Below are positions 9,483 through 18,345 of a stretch of 64,000 bases of DNA, piece by piece; positions within the stretch are counted from its first letter, which is position 1; each line of letters opens with the position of its first letter. Made by a program: the position numbers and the translations under genes. Under the pieces are notes generated by a model, which saw only the letters and a list, made by a program, of their open reading frames with translations, was not told the DNA's origin and made no database searches. Source of the stretch: Aurantibacter crassamenti (GTDB lineage: Bacteria > Bacteroidota > Bacteroidia > Flavobacteriales > Flavobacteriaceae); NCBI RefSeq assembly GCF_016811105.1, contig NZ_JAFBGM010000002.1, positions 496,001 to 560,000 of the forward strand, written 5' to 3'.

Positions 9483-10241
9483 TCAAGAATTCATTGCAGA
9501 GATAATAAATTCTTTAAAATCTTTAGAAATTGGAATAAGCGTCTCATTAATCATAATATCTTTTGAGTTAATAGCATCAATATGATCTACATTAACTATA
9601 TATGATTTATGTGCCCTGTAAAATTTGTTCTTAGGCAATTTCTCTAAATAGTCTTTTAGTGGAGAACGAACTAAGAATTTTTTGTCAACCGTATTTACTT
9701 CTAAATAAACATTATCAGCTTTAATAAATTGAATGTCACCAAACTGAATTCTATAATACAAATGTTGCTTTTTAACAAAAATAGAATCCTTTAATACTGC
9801 ATTAGACATTGGACCATCAGCAACAGGTGCTTGTGCAGCTTGACTGTTTCCATCTTTTGGAACATAAATAAAATTTGAAAGCGCAATTTCAATTGATGTA
9901 TACAAATCTTGTTGTTCAAAAGGCTTCACTAGATAACCATTTGGTTTAACAGTTTTTGCATTCTCAACCGTTGCTCGATCTGAATTTGATGTTACAAAAA
10001 TAAATGGGATACTATAATTTTCACGAATATGTTTACCAAGGTCAATACCCGTTTTATCAGAGGCTAAGATTATATCTATTAACACAAGATCAACCTCTTT
10101 TGTTTTCAATACTTCAACAGCTTGCTCATAAACAATTACGTTATCGACTATTTCATAGCCAATTTCTTCAAGCATAGATTGCATATCATCTGCGATGATT
10201 ACATTGTCTTCAACGATAAGAATTCTAATTGGTTGTTCCAA
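9483..10241 (-). CDS. LytTR-family response regulator
   Basis: A 252-aa protein with an N-terminal receiver domain (about 5-120): acidic pocket IVEDN, phospho-acceptor Asp in VLIDIIL, Thr/Ser in FVTSNS and Lys in LVKPFE. A linker rich in A, Q and P follows, then a C-terminal LytTR DNA-binding domain (about 150-250) with IQFIKADNVYLEV and RAHKSYIVNVDHI. The start is TTG at 10241: there is an in-frame stop 15 bp upstream and no ATG before the receiver domain begins. It lies 33 bp downstream of menA on the same strand and may be read through from it. The downstream TPR histidine kinase is its likely partner. Confidence 0.9.
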   Translation of the reverse strand: MEQPIRILIVEDNVIIADDMQSMLEEIGYEIVDNVIVYEQAVEVLKTKEVDLVLIDIILASDKTGIDLGKHIRENYSIPFIFVTSNSDRATVENAKTVKPNGYLVKPFEQQDLYTSIEIALSNFIYVPKDGNSQAAQAPVADGPMSNAVLKDSIFVKKQHLYYRIQFGDIQFIKADNVYLEVNTVDKKFLVRSPLKDYLEKLPKNKFYRAHKSYIVNVDHIDAINSKDIMINETLIPISKDFKEFIISAMNS

Positions 10242-10274
10242 GATGTGGGTTATTTAGGTGGTTAGCATTTCAAA

Positions 10275-11180
10275 TTAAATTTTATAATAACAACTAATAA
10301 AAATCAAAACAGATAAAAAAAAAGTACTTAGCGCCAATTTTTTTAGCTCGGGGTCTAACTTTACTGGTTCTTTGATATTATACACCTTTTTCAAATGTAC
10401 GAAAATGGGTACAAATGCCAATAAAGGAATATATATAAGCCAATTTTCAAAGCTAAGAAACATATAAAATATAATACAAAGAAAAGAAATCAACAACAAT
10501 GTGTAGTGATATTTCTTTGCATTTTCAAACCCCATCAATACTACTAACGTATTCTTTTGAGATTTCTTATCAGTTTCGTAATCTCTTAAGTTATTTAAAT
10601 TCAAAACTGCAGTACAAAGTAGCCCAATAGCTGTTGCAGGTAATAGTGCAATAAGTGTTATAAAATTTGCATAAAGAAACATTGAACCCAATACAGCAAG
10701 CAATCCGAAGAATAGAAATACAAATAAATCACCAAAACCTAAATACCCATATGCCGAATCACCTACAGTATATTTGATTGCTGCCCAAATACTTAAAATT
10801 CCTAAAATTGAAAATAAAACTATGTATTCTAACTTCTGATGACCAAAAGCTGTATAAACTAAAGTACCGACAAAAATTAAGCTTATTATAATAGAAATGA
10901 GAATACCATTCTTCAATTCTTTTCGTGAGAGTAAACCACCTTGTAAGGCTCTTTTGGGGCCAATACGCGTGTCATTGTCTGTACCCTTTACACCATCGCC
11001 ATAATCATTAGCAAAGTTTGAAGTTATTTGAAATCCGATTGTAGTCAATAATGCAAGAATAAATATTAACGTATCACTTTTTCCGTGATACTTTGCTACT
11101 GCTGTACCTACTATAATTCCTGAAACAGAAAGTGGAAGTGTTCGTAATCTAGCAGCATACAACCATGCCTTAATTTTCAT
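10275..11180 (-). CDS. menA: 1,4-Dihydroxy-2-naphthoate polyprenyltransferase (MenA)
   Basis: A 301-aa UbiA-superfamily membrane enzyme with about eight to nine transmembrane helices. It attaches the isoprenoid side chain to DHNA, giving demethylmenaquinone. The two Asp-rich prenyl-diphosphate sites are visible: NFANDYGDGVKGTDND (about residues 56-71) and NNLRDYETDKKS (about 195-206). I choose ATG at 11180 (MKIKAWL) rather than TTG at 11183. It starts 4 bp after the stop of the upstream SPOR-like gene and clearly shares its transcript. Other men genes lie on both sides, which supports MenA over other UbiA enzymes. Confidence 0.92.
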   Translation of the reverse strand: MKIKAWLYAARLRTLPLSVSGIIVGTAVAKYHGKSDTLIFILALLTTIGFQITSNFANDYGDGVKGTDNDTRIGPKRALQGGLLSRKELKNGILISIIISLIFVGTLVYTAFGHQKLEYIVLFSILGILSIWAAIKYTVGDSAYGYLGFGDLFVFLFFGLLAVLGSMFLYANFITLIALLPATAIGLLCTAVLNLNNLRDYETDKKSQKNTLVVLMGFENAKKYHYTLLLISFLCIIFYMFLSFENWLIYIPLLAFVPIFVHLKKVYNIKEPVKLDPELKKLALSTFFLSVLIFISCYYKI

Positions 11181-11184
11181 CAAA

Positions 11185-11790
11185 CTAATAAGGATCTTCT
11201 ATTTGTAATCGCTTTCCATCTTTATAGGAAGCAACAAAAGCATCTTGAAAACCTATATTTACCAATTCGGTTCTAAATTTTTGAGCTTCTTCTAAGGTTC
11301 CAAAATTTCCAAGTGAATAGGAATAAAAAGGATTCGTCTTTACAAACAACGTGTTTGTTAATGCTTCAGAAGCAAGTGCAACATTGTTATCAACAAAAGA
11401 CTTTACTTGAACAGAATAAATTGTCTCTTTTTCTAAGAATTTTTTTGCTAGATAAAAATCATTCAACAAACTTAACTCTTCATTCTGTTGTTTCAGATTA
11501 TCAATTCTAGATTTTATACCGTCTAAACTGTCAATAGAAACCAGCAGATGATTATTTTGTTGTTCAAAATTATTCTTACTCATACTTAAGCCAGCGGTCA
11601 AACCTGTCATGGCTAAAGTACCAGCTAAAAAAAGTGCTGTAATACCACCAAGAACATTGCGCTGAATCTTACTTGATTTCAACTCTTTGTTCTTTATTTT
11701 TATTTGATCTAAAAGCCGCTCGTTTATAATCTGGGCTTTATCAATATCTTTATGCAATTCTAGTAAATCGCTTTCTTCTATAAAAGGCAT
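11185..11790 (-). CDS. Membrane-anchored coiled-coil protein with SPOR-like C-terminal domain
   Basis: A 201-aa protein of unknown function. It has a cytoplasmic N-terminal coil (about residues 8-42) and one transmembrane helix at about 45-66 (GGITALFLAGTLAMTGLTAG). A second coil follows at about 72-112, then a C-terminal domain (about 120-195) with the pattern YSLGNFGTLEEAQKF...GFQDAFV. That pattern is typical of SPOR-like domains in Bacteroidota, which bind peptidoglycan glycan strands or act as general periplasmic modules. It ends 4 bp before menA. The gene upstream (cvfB) is 181 bp away, so this gene is probably the first of its unit. Confidence 0.7.
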   Translation of the reverse strand: MPFIEESDLLELHKDIDKAQIINERLLDQIKIKNKELKSSKIQRNVLGGITALFLAGTLAMTGLTAGLSMSKNNFEQQNNHLLVSIDSLDGIKSRIDNLKQQNEELSLLNDFYLAKKFLEKETIYSVQVKSFVDNNVALASEALTNTLFVKTNPFYSYSLGNFGTLEEAQKFRTELVNIGFQDAFVASYKDGKRLQIEDPY

Positions 11791-11971
11791 GTATTGCTAT
11801 ATTTTACAGGGTTTCTATAAAGTTAACCAATTAACGTCAATGTTTATTATATTGGACAACCGAATGTTGTAAAAGTAAAAATTTTAGTGGTAAAACCTAG
11901 TAAAATCGTAGTCAATTTGATTTGGTAAACAGATATATTAGTAAACAAATACTAGATCTGAGCATTAATCT

Positions 11972-12802
11972 TTAAATGAGGTGAACACCATCTTCTTTAA
12001 TTTCTATTTTTCGAGCTTTGTAAAGTACGCCTATTCCCTTTTTAAAAGACTTCTTACTCATCTGTAGAATTTTAGAAATATCTTCAGGGTTAGACTTATC
12101 ATGCAAAGGTAAAAATCCGTTTCTTTCTATAATTTTATTGAGAATTTTTTCAGCGGTAGGTTCAAGACTTTCTATGCCCAGCGGTTGTAATGAAACATCA
12201 ATTTTATTGTCAGGGCGTATGTTCTTAATATATCCTTCAATTTTGTCTCCAATTGCAATTTTTTGAAATACCTCATTATCAAATACAAGACCTTTGTGAG
12301 CGTTATTGATAATTACTTCCCAACCTAAATCAGTCAATCGCGTAACCACCAATTCTACTTTATCACCATTTTCTACGGTCAAATTTTCATTATCAAGAAA
12401 CCCATCTAATTTATTTGACCCTACTAGTCTAAAGGTTTGCTCATCAAGATAACAATAGACCACATACCATTGATCCTCTTTCATTTTATCACGTTGCTCA
12501 CGAAACGGAACAAGTAAATGTTTTTCTAAACCCCAATCTAAAAAGGCTCCGAATTGATTTACTTCTACCACTCGTAGTAAACTAAAAACACCCCGTTTTA
12601 TAAATGGATCAATATTGGTAGCGACAGGTCTTTCTTCATGATCTAAATAACAAAACACGGTCAGCTTGTCACCTATTTCATAATCTACTGGCACATATTT
12701 GTTTGGCAACAAAATTTCTGTACCACCTTCACTACCTAAAAAAAGTCCTACACTGGTATCTCTCAAAATTTCCAGCTCATTGTAATTACCCAGCTCAATC
12801 AT
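11972..12802 (-). CDS. S1-like RNA-binding protein, CvfB family
   Basis: A 276-aa soluble protein with repeated S1/OB-like modules and a C-terminal winged-helix-like segment, which is the CvfB architecture. Recognisable parts are GLFLGSEGGTEILLPNKYVP at the N terminus, FGAFLDWGLEKHLLVPFREQ at about residue 85, GDKIEGYIKNIRPDNKIDVSLQP at about 190-212 and FLPLHDKSNPEDISKILQMSKKSFKKGIG near the end. CvfB affects virulence gene expression in Staphylococcus; its role in Bacteroidota is not established. It lies in the men region after a DUF2853 gene with a terminator between them, so it has its own promoter. Confidence 0.85.
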   Translation of the reverse strand: MIELGNYNELEILRDTSVGLFLGSEGGTEILLPNKYVPVDYEIGDKLTVFCYLDHEERPVATNIDPFIKRGVFSLLRVVEVNQFGAFLDWGLEKHLLVPFREQRDKMKEDQWYVVYCYLDEQTFRLVGSNKLDGFLDNENLTVENGDKVELVVTRLTDLGWEVIINNAHKGLVFDNEVFQKIAIGDKIEGYIKNIRPDNKIDVSLQPLGIESLEPTAEKILNKIIERNGFLPLHDKSNPEDISKILQMSKKSFKKGIGVLYKARKIEIKEDGVHLI

Positions 12803-12832
12803 TTTGTAAAGGTATCTTTTAATTTACAGGCA

Positions 12833-12862
12833 CAAAAAAACCGTCAAACAATTGTTTGACGG
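12833..12862 (-). terminator. Terminator after the DUF2853 gene
   Basis: A perfect inverted repeat CCGTCAAAC-AATT-GTTTGACGG (12841-12862) is followed on the minus strand by seven T residues. It lies about 20 bp after the DUF2853 stop codon and about 30 bp before the cvfB start, so it isolates cvfB from the upstream genes. Confidence 0.88.
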
Positions 12863-12881
12863 TTTCATTGAACTTATTATT

Positions 12882-13229
12882 CTATTTATTGTAAACAGCT
12901 GCTTTTTTGAAATGCTTACATAACATGTAATAAATCACAGCACGATGCTTATTTCTATTAGAAGAGCCGTAAGTATCCATAACACTTTTTACAGCTTCCA
13001 TTAGTTTTGGGCTGTCATCCATACCCAATTTTTTAATCAAATAATTTTTCTTAACCGTTTCTAGTTCTTTGTCATCGCTACCAGAAACTTTTGATGCATC
13101 AAGATTGTAAATTGCTGGACCTAAGCCAACTGTAACTTTAGTTAAAAGATCCATATCTGGTGTTTCACCAAATTTATCTTTAATGTCAGCAACATACTTT
13201 TCAATTAATTCTTCTCTTTTTGAACTCAT
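12882..13229 (-). CDS. DUF2853 family protein
   Basis: A 115-aa soluble, mostly helical, charged protein with no signal peptide. The pattern KYVADIKDKFGE...LLTKVTVGLGPAIYN and the C-terminal NKHRAVIYYMLCKHFKKA are those I recognise as DUF2853, a small family common in Bacteroidota and Proteobacteria with a solved helical fold but no assigned function. It starts 53 bp after menD on the same strand and is closed by a strong terminator, so it is probably the last gene of the menI-menF-menD unit. Its conserved place beside men genes hints at a link, not proven. Confidence 0.85.
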   Translation of the reverse strand: MSSKREELIEKYVADIKDKFGETPDMDLLTKVTVGLGPAIYNLDASKVSGSDDKELETVKKNYLIKKLGMDDSPKLMEAVKSVMDTYGSSNRNKHRAVIYYMLCKHFKKAAVYNK

Positions 13230-13282
13230 AATACGAAGTGTTTAATAAATGTTTATAGTTATATGTAAATAGTTATGGATTG

Positions 13283-15034
13283 CTAAGATATGAAATCGAA
13301 ATATTCAAGCAAAATTTGATTGTTAATAATACTTGGCGTTTTTATTTCTAAAAGTTTTGGTTTTTCTGAGGATAAATAAAACTCTTTTAAAGCATTTTCA
13401 AGTTCGCTTGAATCATTAGCAGAAATGAAATCGAAACCATACATATCACAAATATGTGAAATTTGGAGATTCTGAGGAGTTTCAAAAAATGTTTTAAAAT
13501 TATCACTTTCACGATGCCCCGGAAGTATTCTAAAAATACCGCCACCTTCATTATTAACAACAATTATCCTGAAATCAGCACGAATATAATTATTCCACAG
13601 TCCGTTGCTATCGTACAGAAAACTTAAATCGCCTGAAATTAAAAGCGTAGGAGCTTTATTATAAATTGCTGCACCAACTGCCGTTGAAACACTACCATCT
13701 ATACCGCTAGTGCCACGATTACAAAATACCTGAAGTGAAGTATCTAAATCAAAAAGCTGCGCGTAGCGTACCGTTGAGCTATTTGATAATTGCAATTGAT
13801 AATTTTCTGGAATTGTTGCAATTATTTTTTCAAAAGCCAACATATCTGAAAAAGATATAGTTTTTAAATATGCTTGGCGTTTTGATTCATAGTTATCTTT
13901 TTTATCCTTCCAAAAGTTAAAATGGTCGCTAATCTTATGTTCTAAATTCAGACAAAATTGACTAAAAAAGTCATTCGGATGCATTTTAAAATGATGTGAT
14001 AAACAAAAAAAAGTATCAAATGCTTTCTTCGAATTGATATGCCAATGGTGCTCTGGTTTATATGTTCGTAAAAATGCTTTTATTTTCTTTGATACAATTA
14101 AGCCGCCAAAAGTCAATAAGACTTCTGGTTTAAGCCTTTCAAATAAAACATCTTTATTTTCAGATTTTTCAATTGGCGCAATTAAACTATCTATACTTGT
14201 GAAAAAATTATCGTGATGTAAATTTGAAGTAGTTTCTGTTAGAAAAACTACTGAAGCATCTTCAGCCAAAATATCAAGATATTCCTGTTCTATATCGTTT
14301 GGAATATTTGTGCCAACTAAAACCATTTTTCTTTCTGCATTATTCCAAATGGAAGAAAATTCAGAAACATCAAAATCATCTATTAAGTTATTTTCTACAA
14401 CTACAGTTTCAATAATTTGATCTTTCTTCAAAACCATATCGTAAAGTGGCTCTTCAAACGGAATATTTATATGAACCGGAGTATTGTTCTGCATTGACAT
14501 CAACAGTGCATTTTGAATTTCAGCACTATTATATTTATCCACCTCAGACTGAGAAACATCAACGTTTTTGTTATGAATCAATTGAGGTGCATACTTTTGA
14601 ATACGATCGGTTGCATGCGAAACATCAAGTTTTAAATTGGCTGAATAACCTATGTGTCGATTAAAAACATTGTCTTGACGTATGGTTTGCCCATCGCCAA
14701 TATCAATTTTATAAAACGGTCTATCCGCAGAAATCAATACTAGCGGTATATCACTGTAAAAAGCTTCTGCTACGGCCGGATAATAATTTAATAAGGCACT
14801 ACCAGAGGTGCAAATTGCAGCCACAGGTTTACGTAATTGCTGGGCAATACCCATTGCAAAAAAAGCAGCACTTCTTTCATCAACAACACTGTAACATGTG
14901 AAAAATGAATCTTCAGTAAAACTTAAAGTAAGCGGCGCATTTCTAGAACCTGGTGAAATTACAATGTTATTAATTCCGTGGGCTTTACATAGCTGTAGTA
15001 ATAGCTGAGCTGACGGTATGCTTGATTGCTCCAT
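13283..15034 (-). CDS. menD: SEPHCHC synthase (MenD), thiamine-diphosphate enzyme
   Basis: A 583-aa ThDP-dependent enzyme that joins isochorismate and 2-oxoglutarate in menaquinone synthesis. The N-terminal Pyr domain shows NIVISPGSRNAPLTLSF, the MenD signature, and VDERSAAFFAMG with the catalytic Glu. The C-terminal PP domain has the ThDP motif ISGDLSFLYDSNGLWN (GDxSFLxDxN) at about residue 450 and GGGIFRILPG. I use ATG at 15034 (MEQSSIPSAQ); a TTG 24 bases upstream would add eight residues without support. It follows menF by 45 bp and precedes DUF2853 by 53 bp. Confidence 0.94.
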   Translation of the reverse strand: MEQSSIPSAQLLLQLCKAHGINNIVISPGSRNAPLTLSFTEDSFFTCYSVVDERSAAFFAMGIAQQLRKPVAAICTSGSALLNYYPAVAEAFYSDIPLVLISADRPFYKIDIGDGQTIRQDNVFNRHIGYSANLKLDVSHATDRIQKYAPQLIHNKNVDVSQSEVDKYNSAEIQNALLMSMQNNTPVHINIPFEEPLYDMVLKKDQIIETVVVENNLIDDFDVSEFSSIWNNAERKMVLVGTNIPNDIEQEYLDILAEDASVVFLTETTSNLHHDNFFTSIDSLIAPIEKSENKDVLFERLKPEVLLTFGGLIVSKKIKAFLRTYKPEHHWHINSKKAFDTFFCLSHHFKMHPNDFFSQFCLNLEHKISDHFNFWKDKKDNYESKRQAYLKTISFSDMLAFEKIIATIPENYQLQLSNSSTVRYAQLFDLDTSLQVFCNRGTSGIDGSVSTAVGAAIYNKAPTLLISGDLSFLYDSNGLWNNYIRADFRIIVVNNEGGGIFRILPGHRESDNFKTFFETPQNLQISHICDMYGFDFISANDSSELENALKEFYLSSEKPKLLEIKTPSIINNQILLEYFDFIS

Positions 15035-15079
15035 AGTACTAACAAAAATACGACCCAAGTTCTATACTACCCAATAATA

Positions 15080-16117
15080 TTAATTGTAAAGTACGCGTAG
15101 CATTGTTTGACTTTTATTAACGGTCTCTTGCCATTCTTTTTCGGGGTCAGAATCTTTGGTAACCCCTCCCCCAACATAAATCTTCATGATGTTATCAATT
15201 TTTTGCATGCATCTTAGATTTACATAAAGTGTTGTTGCCATATTCAAACCAAAATTCAATTCGCCTAAAAATCCGGCATAAAACTGACGATCATAGTCTT
15301 CATTATCAAGAATAAAATTCATGGTATTTTTCTTCGGAAATCCACACACAGCCGGTGTAGGATGCAAAGCATCAATAATTTCGTTCAACTTATTTGACTG
15401 TAAAACACCTGTGATTTTCGTACGTAAATGAACTAGCTCACCTGCCCGAATTGTTTCTAAATCTGATTCTTGAAGTTCTTCAACTTTACCCTGCAAGGCA
15501 TCAAGAATATACTTGGTAACCAATGCTTGCTCGTCTAATTCTTTAAAACTCCAATTCGGTTTACGTATCCGCTCGTAAGGCAATGTACCTGCTAATGACA
15601 TAGTTGTCAGATTACTGTTTTCGGTTTGTAGTAAAATTTCGGGAGTAGCTCCAAGCCACATTCCTACTTCTGGGTGATACCACAAATAACAAAACGCATT
15701 CCTATACAATGACACTATTCTTCTAAAAAGTGTTATTGGTGAAGTTTTACTTTCAACTTTCAGATTACGTGAAAGCACAACTTTTGTAAATGCACCTGAT
15801 TCTATTTCATGGATTGTTTTTCTGAGTAATTTGATATAAGGATCACGCCCAGAATTTGATTCAGCAAGTGGTTGAGTTAAACTGATTTCTTGTTTTTCTT
15901 CTGAAAACTCAAGATGAATATGCTCATCATTTTTAATCAGAACAGCTGCATCTTTTGATTCAAAAGGCGCAAAAACAAATCCACTTTCTGTAAAATCAGA
16001 AACCTTGGTAAGCGACTTATCTTTTTGAAAAATCGCTTTTATTTCCGTTTGCCTTGGTTTACAATAAACAACAAATGGCAATTGATCACTCAACTGTTTT
16101 TCAATACGCTGCCACAT
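15080..16117 (-). CDS. menF: Isochorismate synthase (MenF/EntC family)
   Basis: A 345-aa chorismate-binding enzyme that converts chorismate to isochorismate, the first menaquinone-specific step. Family motifs are FTKVVLSRNL (about residue 113), WLGATPEILLQTENSNLTTM, the Mg site in LHPTPAVCGFPK, and the C-terminal IYVGGGVTKDSDPEKEWQET. The N-terminal domain is short, as in other Bacteroidota members. The gene lies 1 bp after the menI-like thioesterase gene and 45 bp before menD, so the three form one operon that begins at the thioesterase. Confidence 0.92.
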   Translation of the reverse strand: MWQRIEKQLSDQLPFVVYCKPRQTEIKAIFQKDKSLTKVSDFTESGFVFAPFESKDAAVLIKNDEHIHLEFSEEKQEISLTQPLAESNSGRDPYIKLLRKTIHEIESGAFTKVVLSRNLKVESKTSPITLFRRIVSLYRNAFCYLWYHPEVGMWLGATPEILLQTENSNLTTMSLAGTLPYERIRKPNWSFKELDEQALVTKYILDALQGKVEELQESDLETIRAGELVHLRTKITGVLQSNKLNEIIDALHPTPAVCGFPKKNTMNFILDNEDYDRQFYAGFLGELNFGLNMATTLYVNLRCMQKIDNIMKIYVGGGVTKDSDPEKEWQETVNKSQTMLRVLYN

Positions 16118-16118
16118 A

Positions 16119-16541
16119 TTATTTTTTCTGTAAGGCTATAGTAGATAATCTGCAAGATGAAATTAGTTTTCCATCACCATCACTGACTTTTATATCCCAC
16201 AATTGTGTTGTACGACCCATATGTATTGCAGATGCAGTAGCGAAAACCACACCTTCTTTTATACTACTAATATGGTTAGCCGTAATTTGCGTACCTCTAA
16301 TCATAACATCTTGCCCATTTAAAAAAACATGAGCTGCAACACTACCAACACTTTCAGCCAATGCTGCTGTAACGCCACCATGCAAAACACCATCAGGTTG
16401 ATGAACGGTTGGTGAAACTGGCATTTTTGCTGTTAAAAAATTTTCGCCAACATCTACATACTCAATTCCTATAGTCTCCATAAAAGTATTTTTTGTGGAC
16501 TCGTTACAGATTTTGAGTATCTTTTCTTGAAATTCATTCAT
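16119..16541 (-). CDS. menI: PaaI-type hotdog thioesterase, probable DHNA-CoA thioesterase (MenI-like)
   Basis: A 140-aa single hotdog-fold acyl-CoA thioesterase. The core pattern GVLHGGVTAALAESVGSVAA carries the catalytic Glu. Downstream TANHISSIKEG, LWDIKVSDGDGKLISSCRL and STIAL run parallel to E. coli YdiI/MenI as I remember it. With menF starting 1 bp downstream and menD next, the likely role is hydrolysis of 1,4-dihydroxy-2-naphthoyl-CoA, the step after MenB. A general phenylacetyl-CoA-type thioesterase remains possible. It is the first gene of the men operon and is transcribed divergently from the alpha/beta hydrolase gene, about 75 bp away. Confidence 0.82.
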   Translation of the reverse strand: MNEFQEKILKICNESTKNTFMETIGIEYVDVGENFLTAKMPVSPTVHQPDGVLHGGVTAALAESVGSVAAHVFLNGQDVMIRGTQITANHISSIKEGVVFATASAIHMGRTTQLWDIKVSDGDGKLISSCRLSTIALQKK

Positions 16542-16616
16542 AAAATTGAATTTTTGTAAAAATACTATTACCTAACGAAATAAATTCAAGACAAGCTTGG
16601 CAATTTGAAATTAAAT

Positions 16617-17264
16617 ATGAGTAGCATAGAAAAAGAAAATACCTACACCTCAACAAATACTTATTCCACTTTAAATACTCTTGGACCTAAAACTAAAAAT
16701 GTTTGGATTGTTTTTCACGGCATTGGATATCTCAGCCGTTATTTTATAAATTTTTTTGATACGCTTTCAGCGGATGAAAATTATATTATTGCTCCACAAG
16801 CTCCGTCAAAATACTATCTAAAAAATCAATACAAACATGTAGGTGCAAGTTGGCTTACAAAAGAAAAAACAGAACTAGAAATAGAAAATGTACTTAATTC
16901 TATTGACTCAGTTTGTGAAAAAGAAGGCATCCCGAATAGCTTAAATTTAATTGTATTCGGTTTTTCACAAGGTGTATCAATTGCAGCAAGATGGGTTGCA
17001 AAAAGAAAGATAAAGTGTTCACAATTGGTTTTTTATGCAGGTGGTCTTCCGAATGAATTAAAACCAACTGATTTTAATTTCCTTCAAGAAAACAATACAG
17101 AAGTGAAAGTAATAATTGGTGATAAAGATGAATATTTAACTGCTGACCGAATGCTCACAGAAAATAAGAGAATAGACATTCTTTTTAAAGGAAAAGCGCA
17201 AACTATAAAATTTGAAGGTGGCCATGAAGTGAAAAAAGAAATTGTATTAAGCTTAATACAGTGA
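16617..17264 (+). CDS. Alpha/beta hydrolase, phospholipase/carboxylesterase-like
   Basis: A 215-aa cytoplasmic alpha/beta hydrolase of the phospholipase/carboxylesterase (YpfH/acyl-protein thioesterase-like) group. The nucleophile elbow is FGFSQGVS at about residue 122, the early strand WIVFHGIGYLSRY forms the oxyanion loop, and Asp in IIGDKDEY and His in FEGGHEV complete the triad. The start is ATG at 16617 (MSSIEKEN); a TTG 12 bases earlier is in frame but adds only four residues. The convergent gene for a secreted repeat-like protein ends 8 bp away. Confidence 0.85.
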   Translation: MSSIEKENTYTSTNTYSTLNTLGPKTKNVWIVFHGIGYLSRYFINFFDTLSADENYIIAPQAPSKYYLKNQYKHVGASWLTKEKTELEIENVLNSIDSVCEKEGIPNSLNLIVFGFSQGVSIAARWVAKRKIKCSQLVFYAGGLPNELKPTDFNFLQENNTEVKVIIGDKDEYLTADRMLTENKRIDILFKGKAQTIKFEGGHEVKKEIVLSLIQ

Positions 17265-17272
17265 ATTACAAA

Positions 17273-18193
17273 TTATTCCTTTTTATCAGGTTTTACCTCA
17301 GGAAAATACTCAATTTTACGGGTTGTATATAAATTATCAGGCGCAATAATTTCTTTTACCCAATTGCCTGTTTCTTCATTATCAAACTGATAAATATATT
17401 GGTGCGTACTTTCTGAATTACCAATGGTAGTAATTAGTTTGTTTTTCACACCACTTTGAACATAACTATATTTTTTCTTTTCTGTTGCTATGAATTTTTT
17501 AGTGTTAGTATCAAAACTCATTTGCGATTCAGAAATCAATTGTTCATATTTATTAAACACTTTCTTAACAGCAGAAGTTTTAATTCCATCTAAATATTGA
17601 ACAGTAAATTCAGTTTTGGTATTTTCAATTTTATCAATTGTAATTTTTACTGATTTTTTAATTACTCCGTTTAAACTATAGGTTTGTTCAGAAATATTAC
17701 CTTTTTCTGAATGTTCAATAACGGTTTCATTTTCACCATCAGCACCAGAATGTAAAATAGCTTTTAATTTACCTGCTTCATTATAGGTGTATTGGTAACT
17801 ATCTAAGAATTCTTTTTCATAAGAAAAAACCTTCTCTATGACTACTCGAGGTTCAGATTTCTCTACTGTATAAAAATTACCAAATGAAATAGATGGATCA
17901 AACTTACCATCTCTATAATTCTCTGTGCGCTTTTCAGTAAGCTCGTCTTTTTCAAATTTATAACGTGTTATATCGTAATCAGTATCACTATAACGAGTGA
18001 CAGATTTGATCAAGCGACTCTTCGCATCAAACTCATATTCTTCTTTGCCGTACTTGGTTATTACTAGACATGATTTCACATTGCCTCTTAAATCAAAATC
18101 TTCAACACTAAAAATCTGTGCTTCTTGACCAAACACTTTAAAGAAAGCACCTGTGATAAGAAGGAATACTACGACAAGAATGTTTTTCATCAT
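17273..18193 (-). CDS. Secreted protein of unknown function with YD/RHS-like strand repeats
   Basis: A 306-aa protein with a cleavable signal peptide (MMKNILVVVFLLITGAFFKVFGQ, predicted cut after FGQ). The mature part is made of short beta-strand repeats such as YEFDAKSRLIKSVTRYSDT, YTYNEAGKLKAIL and KVFNKYEQLISESQ, which resemble the YD-type repeats of RHS-like and antitoxin-like wall proteins. No catalytic motif is visible. Two ATG codons in a row (18193 and 18190) are equally good starts. I do not recognise the family beyond this. It is transcribed divergently from the metallophosphoesterase lipoprotein gene. Confidence 0.65.
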   Translation of the reverse strand: MMKNILVVVFLLITGAFFKVFGQEAQIFSVEDFDLRGNVKSCLVITKYGKEEYEFDAKSRLIKSVTRYSDTDYDITRYKFEKDELTEKRTENYRDGKFDPSISFGNFYTVEKSEPRVVIEKVFSYEKEFLDSYQYTYNEAGKLKAILHSGADGENETVIEHSEKGNISEQTYSLNGVIKKSVKITIDKIENTKTEFTVQYLDGIKTSAVKKVFNKYEQLISESQMSFDTNTKKFIATEKKKYSYVQSGVKNKLITTIGNSESTHQYIYQFDNEETGNWVKEIIAPDNLYTTRKIEYFPEVKPDKKE

Positions 18194-18345
18194 TTGGCAA
18201 AATTACTTGATATTACTTCAAATAGAAACAAATACTGTGCTAAAAAATAATTAAGGTTATAAACGTAGTGAATTCATTTTTATTGAATAAAGTCTTACCT
18301 GTATCTTTAGCATAAAATAGCATCAAACGACAAAAATTTAAAAGC

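Noticed and set aside
11791-11971. menB remnant in the gap between the SPOR-like gene and cvfB
   Set aside because: The 181 bp contain only short AT-rich frames and no crotonase-like motif.
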